Source: Victivallis vadensis (GTDB lineage Bacteria; Verrucomicrobiota; Lentisphaeria; Victivallales; Victivallaceae). Taken from it: 64,000 bases of DNA. Position numbers and translations under genes: made by a program. Numbering within the stretch: position 1 is the stretch's first letter; each line of letters opens with the position of its first letter. This document shows positions 57,322 through 64,000 of the stretch, piece by piece. The DNA is taken from the NCBI RefSeq assembly GCF_003096415.1, contig NZ_QEKH01000009.1, positions 1 through 64,000 of the forward strand. Reading direction: 5' to 3'. Below the pieces are notes generated by a model that did no database searches, was not told the origin of the DNA, and saw only the letters and a program-made list of their open reading frames with translations.

Positions 57322-60261
57322 TTATTCAGGGATCAGTTGAAAGTCGAATACCGCTGAGAGTTCGGAGCAGAGCAGCCGGTATTCGGTGTGCACATCGCAT
57401 CCCCAACTGTCATCGCCGCCGACGCCGCGCTGGGCGTAGTCGAGGATCAGCTCAAACGTTCCGTCCGGCAGAAGTTCCGCCGCATGCGCCGCCGTTTCCA
57501 ACGCCGCGGAAGAATAGGGGCGCAGCGTAAAGCCGAAAAGCTCCGGCGAAACAACGGTGAGCCTGCGCCCGTCGGCGAAACGGATCGCCAGTTCGCGCAC
57601 GTCGCCGCGCCGGCCGTTCTCCTGCGGCCGGGTGTACGCTGTCGCCAGCGACTCCGGCGCGGCGGCGTAGCGGCCGACAAAAGCGGCGCTCCTGCGGTCG
57701 CAGTAGTTTTCCCCGGGGCCGCGCCCGTAATACTCCACCTCCGCGAGGCTGCCGGAGCCGAACCGGAACCGCAGGCCGAAGCGGGCGATTTCGGGACAGT
57801 CCGGCTGCGCCAGAAAGGAGAGCCGGGCGCGGAAAGCTCCGGCGGCTCCGGCTTCCCAGTCGAGCCGGACGGCGCAATCCTCCGGCCTGCGCCCGGCGGT
57901 ACGCCGGTCGAATCCGCAGCCGCGGTCGTTGTCGGTCACGGCACGGTCGAGGACGATGGCCGGCGGCTCCAGAAGCCCCGGCAGTTCCGGGGCGGAAGCG
58001 GCGTGGAAGGCCCCGGACGGAGCATGGTAGAGCGGATTGGCTCCGGGCAGCACGCCGCGCTTCTCCGGTTCTCCGACCGGAAGCTCCAGCTCCGCCAGCG
58101 GCAACCCCGGGGTGCGCCAATGGGGAGCATTGGAATCCAGCAGCGTCAGCCGCCAGAAGCACTCTCCATCCGCCGGAATCGGGGCGGGGGCGTCAAAGGA
58201 GCAACTTTCACCCGGCGCAAGGCTGACCCGGAGACTGCCCGACGCGGCGGCTCCCCCGTTCCGCAGCAGAACCCACAGCAGTTCCGCGCCCCGGATGGAG
58301 CGGAACAGAAATCTGCTGGTCAGCGAAAGCCGGTTCGCCGCCCGGTCGAATGTTCCCCGGACCGGCTGCTGGACCTGCCGGACCTCCGCCAATCCCGGAT
58401 TCGGGATGCGATCGGCACGAACCAGCCCGTCGCAGCAGAAGTTGCCGTTGTTCGGCACATCCCCGAAGTCGCCGCCGTAGGCGAAGAAGCCGGGTTCGGC
58501 TCCGGCCGGAATCAGGCCGTGTTCGCACCACTCCCACAGGAAGCCGCCGGCGAGGCACGGATGCTTTTCGATCGTCTCCCAGTATTCCGGGAAATTGCCG
58601 GTGCTGTTGCCCATCGCGTGGGCGTATTCGTTCATGATGAAAGGCTTGCTGCTCGGCCCCGCGCCATGCTGGCGCAGGTGGGGAATTTCCCCGTGCTCGC
58701 CCTTGCGCTCGGCGTTCCCCCCGGCGTACTCCTCCAGCCACGCGGGCGGCGGGTAGGTCTGGCTGTCGAAGTCCGCGACCGCGTTCATATCCGCATACTG
58801 GATCGGGCGCGGGTCGAGCGAGCGCAGCAGCTTCGCGCCCTCGGTGAACGCGTCGCCGTAGCCTGCTTCGTTGCCGAGCGACCAGAGCGTGACCGAAACG
58901 TGGTTGCGGTTGACCTTGACCAGCCGTTCGATGCGGTCGAACACCGACGGGAACCACGCGGGATCGTCGCCGGGCAGCACGCAGGCGTGATAGGAGAGGC
59001 CGTGGCTTTCGATATTCGCCTCGTCCAGAACATAGAGGCCGTACAGGTCGCACAGTTCGTACCAGCGCGGATCGTTCGGATAGTGGCTGGAACGGACCGC
59101 GTCGAAATTGGCCTCCTTGATCATGCGGATGTCAGTCTTCATCCCGTCGAGCGTGAGCGCCCTGCCCCGCCGGGGATCGTGCTCATGGCGGTTCACGCCG
59201 TGGAAGCGGAGCGGTTTGCCGTTGAACAGGAACTGCCGGTCACGGATTTCAAAGGTGGTGAAACCGGTGCGGTAGTGGCGCACGTCGAGAACCGTTTCGC
59301 CGCGCTTCAGGATCACCCGGACCGGATAGAGCACCGGCAGCTCGGCGCTCCACAGCTCGACGGCGGGCAGCGCGACCTCCGGGATTTCATCCGCCGGAAC
59401 CGTCACGGCGAAGTCGCCGTCGCGCGGAGTGCGCACGCGCAGCTCGACCGTCAGCCCGGCGGTATCGCCGCCGTACACGATTTCGGCCCGGACGGTTTTC
59501 GCGGCGGCGGAAGCCGCCAGCCGCACATCGGCCAGATACTCCCGCTCGGTCGCATAAAGCGTCACATCGCGGAAAATGCCGGAAAGTCGCCAGAAATCCT
59601 GATCCTCCAGATAGCTGCCGCTGCAATACTTGTACACTTCGACCGCGATCAGGTTTTCACCGGGCCGGACGAAACCGGTCACGTCGAATTCGGCCGGACT
59701 CATCGAATTTTCGCTGTAACCGGCGAATCCGCCGTTCACCCAGACCCGGAACGCGCTCTGCACCGCGCCGAAGTAAAGCACCAGACGCTTGCCGCCCCAC
59801 TCCGCCGGAAGAGTGAAACGGCGGCGGCAGCGGCCGGTCGGATTGCGTTCGACAAACGTGGTCCAGTCGGCGGGCGGCTCGCCCATCACATGCGGCGGGT
59901 CGCAGTGGAACGGATAGGTATAATTGGAGTAAATCGGCGTGCCGTATCCGGCGCACTCGAAATTGGCGGGCAGCACGATTTCGTCCCAGCCGGAATCGTC
60001 GAACTCCGCCGCGGCGAAACCGTCGCCGTCCTCCGGCAGGGTCGGCGTCCAGCGGAATTTCCAGAAGCCATTCAGCTTGAGGCGGCAGTCGTCGAGGTCG
60101 AACAGCAGTTGTCCGGGAGCGACTTCGAGCTGCCGGGTCGGCCACGCGGTGCTGCGCGGCGGCAGTTTGTACATTCCGACCATCGTCGGGTCTTCAAGCA
60201 GAGAGAGCAGCGGGAGCATGTGAGATATTCCGGAATTGAATTGAAAGTTCATGTCGTTCAT
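57322..60261 (-). CDS. GH2 beta-galactosidase (LacZ-type)
   Basis: This 979-residue enzyme has the five-domain LacZ plan: a jelly-roll domain (about 50-240, with GFWKFRWTP), an immunoglobulin-like domain, the barrel (about 335-640) and the C-terminal domain 5 (about 720-975, with EVEYYGRGPGENYCDR). Glu465 in WSLGNEAGYG is the acid/base and Glu545 in IMNEYAHAMGNS the nucleophile. There is no signal peptide, so it acts in the cytoplasm on imported galactosides. The start is uncertain between 60261 and 60252 because no clear ribosome binding site is present. Confidence 0.94.
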   Translation of the reverse strand: MNDMNFQFNSGISHMLPLLSLLEDPTMVGMYKLPPRSTAWPTRQLEVAPGQLLFDLDDCRLKLNGFWKFRWTPTLPEDGDGFAAAEFDDSGWDEIVLPANFECAGYGTPIYSNYTYPFHCDPPHVMGEPPADWTTFVERNPTGRCRRRFTLPAEWGGKRLVLYFGAVQSAFRVWVNGGFAGYSENSMSPAEFDVTGFVRPGENLIAVEVYKYCSGSYLEDQDFWRLSGIFRDVTLYATEREYLADVRLAASAAAKTVRAEIVYGGDTAGLTVELRVRTPRDGDFAVTVPADEIPEVALPAVELWSAELPVLYPVRVILKRGETVLDVRHYRTGFTTFEIRDRQFLFNGKPLRFHGVNRHEHDPRRGRALTLDGMKTDIRMIKEANFDAVRSSHYPNDPRWYELCDLYGLYVLDEANIESHGLSYHACVLPGDDPAWFPSVFDRIERLVKVNRNHVSVTLWSLGNEAGYGDAFTEGAKLLRSLDPRPIQYADMNAVADFDSQTYPPPAWLEEYAGGNAERKGEHGEIPHLRQHGAGPSSKPFIMNEYAHAMGNSTGNFPEYWETIEKHPCLAGGFLWEWCEHGLIPAGAEPGFFAYGGDFGDVPNNGNFCCDGLVRADRIPNPGLAEVRQVQQPVRGTFDRAANRLSLTSRFLFRSIRGAELLWVLLRNGGAAASGSLRVSLAPGESCSFDAPAPIPADGECFWRLTLLDSNAPHWRTPGLPLAELELPVGEPEKRGVLPGANPLYHAPSGAFHAASAPELPGLLEPPAIVLDRAVTDNDRGCGFDRRTAGRRPEDCAVRLDWEAGAAGAFRARLSFLAQPDCPEIARFGLRFRFGSGSLAEVEYYGRGPGENYCDRRSAAFVGRYAAAPESLATAYTRPQENGRRGDVRELAIRFADGRRLTVVSPELFGFTLRPYSSAALETAAHAAELLPDGTFELILDYAQRGVGGDDSWGCDVHTEYRLLCSELSAVFDFQLIPE

Positions 60262-60267
60262 ATAATA

Positions 60268-60306
60268 TGCCGGTGCCCCGCCTCTTTTTCAAGCGGGACA
60301 CCGGCA
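60268..60306 (-). terminator. Strong hairpin between the 183-aa gene and the GH2 gene
   Basis: TGCCGGTG plus CCCGC pairs with GCGGG plus CACCGGCA, 13 pairs with one C-A mismatch, around an 11-nt T-rich loop. It lies 21 nt after the stop of the 183-residue protein gene and directly before the GH2 start, so it can act as a terminator or limit read-through into the GH2 gene. Confidence 0.65.
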
Positions 60307-60326
60307 GGTAATGGGAGGCATATCAG

Positions 60327-60878
60327 TTATTTTTTCCGATAGAAGTCCCGAAAAAAGATTTCCCGTTCGGCGAGACGCAGCAGTCTGACTTTATTTTTCC
60401 AACAGTAGATCACAATCAGGCTTTTCGGCTTGCTCGGCGCGGGATCGGGGCCGAAGTTGAAGTTGTCCACCTGAACATCCACGGGAGCGGTACGGAGTTT
60501 TTCCGTGACATTATTCCATTGATCTGCAAAACCGTAGTAGGCACCGATCATCCGGAACGCTTCCGTCGGCCGAAAATCTTCCGCGAGAACAATGCAGGTC
60601 TGCTTCTCACCGGTGACGGCTTTTTTCTCTTTGCCGCTTTCACGGCAAATGACGATCAACTGTTTATAGGCGCGTGGCGCGGGGTCGCCTCCAAGCAGGT
60701 TATTGTCGACCGGCATTGCCAGCAATACGCCGGGAATGACGATCGCGTTTTTACGGACAGCTTCAGTCACATCGGCGGTTCGGTCTTTAGAACCGTAAAA
60801 AGCTTTGACCAGTTCGAGTTCGGCGGCGCCTGCGATACAGGCGGTCAGTGCAGCCAGAAAAAGAAAAGCTTTCTTCAT
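60327..60878 (-). CDS. Secreted protein with two DUF3395-like repeats
   Basis: This 183-residue protein has a signal peptide (AFLFLAALTACIAGA). Two copies of a ~65-residue unit follow: KAFYGSKDRTADVTEAVRKN to APRAYKQLIVIC and GAYYGFADQWNNVTEKLRT to PKSLIVIY. Each has a YG...D..xVTE opening, a DN(x)3GGDPAP-type middle (the second reads DNFNFGPDPAP) and a hydrophobic LIVI end. The unit resembles the DUF3395/DnaJ-C11 C-terminal-like domain. It lies 36 nt after the GH50-like gene; its role is unknown. Confidence 0.75.
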   Translation of the reverse strand: MKKAFLFLAALTACIAGAAELELVKAFYGSKDRTADVTEAVRKNAIVIPGVLLAMPVDNNLLGGDPAPRAYKQLIVICRESGKEKKAVTGEKQTCIVLAEDFRPTEAFRMIGAYYGFADQWNNVTEKLRTAPVDVQVDNFNFGPDPAPSKPKSLIVIYCWKNKVRLLRLAEREIFFRDFYRKK

Positions 60879-60914
60879 CGGATCAATCCTTTCGTTATTC
60901 AGCGACGCCGCCGC

Positions 60915-62978
60915 TTACTTCATTTCATTGCAATATTTGCCGTTCAGACGGTACTGATACATATTTTCACCGATGTCACGGGCGGTTTCAGTCATTTCGC
61001 GATAAGGCGTGTCGGCGATGTCCAGAAAACCGATCTGGTAACCTTCGCCGTCGAAGCGCCCGGTCAGAGGCTGATCACGCAGCTGGAACCAGTGGGTACC
61101 GACGATATTCGGATGAACCAGTGCTCCCTGCAGATAGCGCAGATAGGTGGTGGCACGTTCGTGTTCATCGGCTCCCGCGACAATATCCGGCGTAAAGACG
61201 CCGCGTCCCGGCAGGCTGGTACTGAAATGAAATTCTCCGATCAGCACGGGGATATCCGGCATGCCCTCGATCCGGAAATTACCCGGCGTATGACGATAGA
61301 TGTTAGCGGAAAGCACGTCGGCATATTTGGCGCAGGCGTTTGCCATCACCGGCAGCGTCGCGTCATCGCCGAGGAAGCGGCAACCGAGGTAGAGCCGGTG
61401 CGGCGCAACACTTTTGACCGCATCACGGCAGATGCGGAAATACTCCTCGACGGTTCTGGCAAAGAACGCCTCCATGTCTTTCCGGAATCCTTCGCAAGCA
61501 GGCACCAGTTGTGAAGCCAACAGCGCGTCAAAACTGGTATAGGAGGCGTTCCATGCCCGGTTGAGGCTGTCGATCGAACCGTATTTCCTTTTCATGTCGG
61601 AAACAAATTCCCGCTTGGCAGCCTTGGTCGCAGGCGCGCTCATCACATGTCCCGCGAACGGGAAACCCTGACGGTTGCCGAAAAACAGTTCATTGTCGAT
61701 CCAGTAGCCGATGCACATCGGGTCGTTCAGCGACTTGCGCACGGCCGGCGAACGCTCGGAAGCGGTTTTGACCAGGTCCTTCATCTTTTTCCGGTAAGTC
61801 GGATCGTAGACATCATAGAATTTGTGGCCGAGTGATGGCATGGAACGGTCAAAGTCCGTAAGCTGAAATGTATAGGGCATCTTTCCCATCACCGCCAGAT
61901 CGTCCGCCCCCCAGTCGCCGATGGTGTTGATTCCCCAATGCTCAAGACGTTTGGCAAGCGTCCGGTAGAACTCGTCGGAATAATCCTCCTTGCCGTATTT
62001 GATCTTCAACACATCATCGGTGGCCTGCCAGAGCTGTCTGCCCCTGACATCGGCAGCGAACCAGTGTTCATGACCGGGAACCTTCACCGGGTCGGTGTAC
62101 TTCCAGAGTACGTCGATGCCGTGCGAAAAGAAAAGCCGACCGCTGGGATCAACCAGATACCATTTACCGTTGTACTTTTCAGTACGAAAACTACCGGTCG
62201 CTTTCAGTTGCGGACCGTTTTTCCAACCGCCGTATTCGTTCCATTCGGCAGGACGCGGTGAGGCGGCAAGTTCGGCTTTCTCTTTTTCAAAAGCAGTTTT
62301 CAGGTCTACATCGGAATGAATCTTTTCAGGCCAGTCGGCGTGAACGAACTGCCCGTAACGGTCAATAAAAGGAAAATAGTTCTGGATATAGGCGCGCGAA
62401 GCCTTCGGGGAAGGCGTAAGTTCTCCCTCCAGCCGCATGTTCGACAGCAGGCAATCGGTCAATCCCGGCAACTCCGGTTCAAACCAACCGTGCAACGCAA
62501 AGTCGATCGAAGTGATTCTGGAAGTGTCGATCGTCCGCACACCGGGCAGTCCGGCCGGTCCCTGATAGAGCCAGCGGTGCGGTAACGCAAAGCGCAACGT
62601 CCGGGTTTCTCCGGGATTCAGTGAGATGCCCGCGCTGAAAGTACCGGTTTTTTTATTGCGATCGGGCGTTTTCAGGAAGATCAAAAAACGTCCCTGCCGT
62701 TTTTTAGAGAGATTGGTCACATCCACCGCAAAATTGCGGCCATGCGACAGGTCAAAGAACTTTTGTTCCTTCGGCGGTAGCAGTGAAACAGCAGGATCGG
62801 CATAGGGATCATCGATTCTCAAGTGAAGTGCTCCGTCCCGATAGAAGGCGCTGCCGCCCTTGCTGCTGCGGATCTGTGCCGGAGGCAGCGGCGTACCCGT
62901 TTCCGGCGTATCACCGGAAACGGTAAGCCCCGCAAGCAGCAGGGACGGAACAAGCAGAAATTTCCGAAATGTTTTCAT
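60915..62978 (-). CDS. Secreted GH50-like (beta-agarase-type) glycoside hydrolase
   Basis: This 687-residue enzyme has a signal peptide (FLLVPSLLLAGLTVSG), an N-terminal beta-sandwich (about 30-190) and a barrel (about 250-660). FRTEKYNGKWYLVDPSGRLF matches the start of the GH50 catalytic domain. Glu430 in GYWIDNELFF is the expected acid/base and Glu582 in LIGEFHFS the nucleophile. GH50 enzymes are mainly exo-beta-agarases, but host or plant galactans are also possible targets. It sits upstream of a GH2 beta-galactosidase, which fits a galactan pathway. Confidence 0.85.
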   Translation of the reverse strand: MKTFRKFLLVPSLLLAGLTVSGDTPETGTPLPPAQIRSSKGGSAFYRDGALHLRIDDPYADPAVSLLPPKEQKFFDLSHGRNFAVDVTNLSKKRQGRFLIFLKTPDRNKKTGTFSAGISLNPGETRTLRFALPHRWLYQGPAGLPGVRTIDTSRITSIDFALHGWFEPELPGLTDCLLSNMRLEGELTPSPKASRAYIQNYFPFIDRYGQFVHADWPEKIHSDVDLKTAFEKEKAELAASPRPAEWNEYGGWKNGPQLKATGSFRTEKYNGKWYLVDPSGRLFFSHGIDVLWKYTDPVKVPGHEHWFAADVRGRQLWQATDDVLKIKYGKEDYSDEFYRTLAKRLEHWGINTIGDWGADDLAVMGKMPYTFQLTDFDRSMPSLGHKFYDVYDPTYRKKMKDLVKTASERSPAVRKSLNDPMCIGYWIDNELFFGNRQGFPFAGHVMSAPATKAAKREFVSDMKRKYGSIDSLNRAWNASYTSFDALLASQLVPACEGFRKDMEAFFARTVEEYFRICRDAVKSVAPHRLYLGCRFLGDDATLPVMANACAKYADVLSANIYRHTPGNFRIEGMPDIPVLIGEFHFSTSLPGRGVFTPDIVAGADEHERATTYLRYLQGALVHPNIVGTHWFQLRDQPLTGRFDGEGYQIGFLDIADTPYREMTETARDIGENMYQYRLNGKYCNEMK

Positions 62979-63015
62979 AATATTTTCCTCCTGTATTAGA
63001 TATGATGGATGCTAT

Positions 63016-64000
63016 TCAAAGTCCAAATTCCCAACGGGTTTGCCAGCGCACCGTCTCGCCGGGACGCAGGCGGATCGCGGTAAAGGGTTCGACACAGAGT
63101 GCCCGGTCCTGCCCGTAAACCGCCAGAGAATGCAACGGCGTATCACCGGTAAGACGCACCGAAGCACCGGTCGCCCGGTTGGTCACGGTAAAGTCATTTG
63201 CCGCCGCCCCGAGTTTTTCAAATCCCGCAAGCTGCGTGTACAACGGGTTGAAGTCGTCGCGCGGAAGCCGGGAAGTGAGCAGCAGTCTCCTCTCTTCCAG
63301 TTTTGCCGCGCCGCGCAGGTCGCCGCTGCCGGAGAAAACCGGATCGAATATGAACTCCACCTGATACTCCGGCCCGACTGGGCGATTGTCGGCAAAGATG
63401 AAATTGTGACCGTAAACTGCGGTTTCAATCGTTTTTTCTCCGGTGTTGCACAACTTATGGCTGACGGTCATCACAGGCCTGGAGAAATCGAGCGTAACGG
63501 TTTTTCCGTATTCATAACCGTAACCGCGCATTGGAGGCAGCCGGTGGAAGAAATGAATTTCGCGGTCGCCGTTTTGCTTTGTCCGCCAGCAACCGGCTTC
63601 AGCGACCGGGAACTTCCGGCGCGACCAGTAGAAACGGTCGTTGATCTTCACCAGATGACCGACACCGATTTTGAGAAATGTGTCGCCGACCTCCGCATCG
63701 GCATAACCCGGAGGCGTTTCCGGGCTGAATTCTTCTGCCGGGCCGCTGCCCGCGTCGTCTCCTTCCGGATCGTGCGGCACCCGGAAATTGCCGAAATATC
63801 GGTGATACCGGGTTCTGACCTGCGCAACCATTCCCGAATGATCGAACCGGCAGCCGCGATAAAAACCGCGTTCGGCATCCGGCGTGTAAAGGACGGCCTC
63901 CAGCGCTCCGTTACGCAGCGTCACCGCGGGATAAGCGTTATCCGCCGCCGTTTCCGGTTCAGCGCGACCGATCCGCGACTCATATCCTTTGTAGACGCCG
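63016..64000 (-). CDS. Partial aldose-1-epimerase/galactose-mutarotase-like protein
   Basis: The frame is open from the stop at 63016 to the window edge, so the GTG at 63924 is internal and the true start lies outside. About 327 residues are visible. The sequence (GYGYEYGKTVTLDFSRPVMTV, AVYGHNFIFADNRPVGPEY, PFTAIRLRPGETVRW) has the beta-sandwich character of galactose mutarotase-like proteins. Position just upstream of the GH50-like gene suggests the same galactan-related operon. Confidence 0.7.
   Translation of the reverse strand, partial: GVYKGYESRIGRAEPETAADNAYPAVTLRNGALEAVLYTPDAERGFYRGCRFDHSGMVAQVRTRYHRYFGNFRVPHDPEGDDAGSGPAEEFSPETPPGYADAEVGDTFLKIGVGHLVKINDRFYWSRRKFPVAEAGCWRTKQNGDREIHFFHRLPPMRGYGYEYGKTVTLDFSRPVMTVSHKLCNTGEKTIETAVYGHNFIFADNRPVGPEYQVEFIFDPVFSGSGDLRGAAKLEERRLLLTSRLPRDDFNPLYTQLAGFEKLGAAANDFTVTNRATGASVRLTGDTPLHSLAVYGQDRALCVEPFTAIRLRPGETVRWQTRWEFGL

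Noticed and set aside
57388-60342. A 984-codon plus-strand frame opposite the GH2 gene
   Set aside because: It is the complement of a clear beta-galactosidase with both catalytic glutamates; the translated sequence has no recognisable family and an Arg/Pro/Gly-rich composition.

Overview
The window looks like a chromosomal segment of a Gram-negative, glycan-degrading anaerobe, most likely a Lentisphaerota (Victivallis-like) bacterium. This is an inference from four things: a Kdo transferase gene implies an LPS outer membrane; an O2-sensitive glycyl radical enzyme is present; secreted glycoside hydrolases are numerous; and several pseudopilin-like proteins sit beside GntR/LacI-type regulators and hydrolases. 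No rRNA or single-copy phylogenetic marker is present to settle the lineage.

Layout. 1-911: four minus-strand tRNAs (Asn, Val, and two identical Asp). 1503-11776: housekeeping genes, namely an RRM RNA-binding protein, a PlsC-like acyltransferase, O-acetylhomoserine sulfhydrylase, HPr and Enzyme I, a deoxyribosyltransferase-like protein, GlmS, Kdo transferase and ThiC. 11842-14215: a small accessory island with a truncated MobF-type relaxase and an AAA/DUF4143 ATPase. 14329-23185: a LacI regulator followed by a tightly packed operon with a glycyl radical enzyme and its activase, two Gfo/Idh/MocA oxidoreductases, a beta-helix protein, a small membrane protein and a secreted carbohydrate-binding-like protein. 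23347-36667: a pseudopilin and a six-gene plus-strand run with a large LamG-containing protein, an FAD oxidoreductase, a GH106-like hydrolase, a ceramidase-like protein, a secreted hypothetical and a secreted S66 carboxypeptidase. 37124-37300: an IS481 transposase remnant. 37661-43556 (minus strand): HisA-like protein, alpha-L-rhamnosidase, Ung and aconitase. 43712-51032 (plus strand): a secreted toroid-like protein and a regulator/pseudopilin/GH39-like/GH43-like operon. 51778-55955 (minus strand): a mirror-image regulator/pseudopilin/beta-helix operon. 56194-64000 (minus strand): another pseudopilin, a GH2 beta-galactosidase, a small tandem-repeat protein, a GH50-like beta-agarase-type enzyme and a partial mutarotase-like gene.

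The most unusual signals are non-coding. Two convergent regulator/pseudopilin/hydrolase operons meet over a 708-bp element (51048-51755). It consists of two inverted copies of a ~255-bp array of six hairpins, and two of the stems differ between copies by compensatory changes. A 34-bp core of the same element recurs in a second hairpin array at 40557-40935, and a looser relative lies at 10085-10360. This looks like a family of structure-conserved intergenic elements. Other leads are a glycyl radical enzyme whose thiyl cysteine lacks the usual GCxE glutamate, and two promoters (55963-56016 and 57063-57116) that share -35, -10 and operator half-sites in identical geometry, linking a GntR/LacI-type regulator to a neighbouring pseudopilin.
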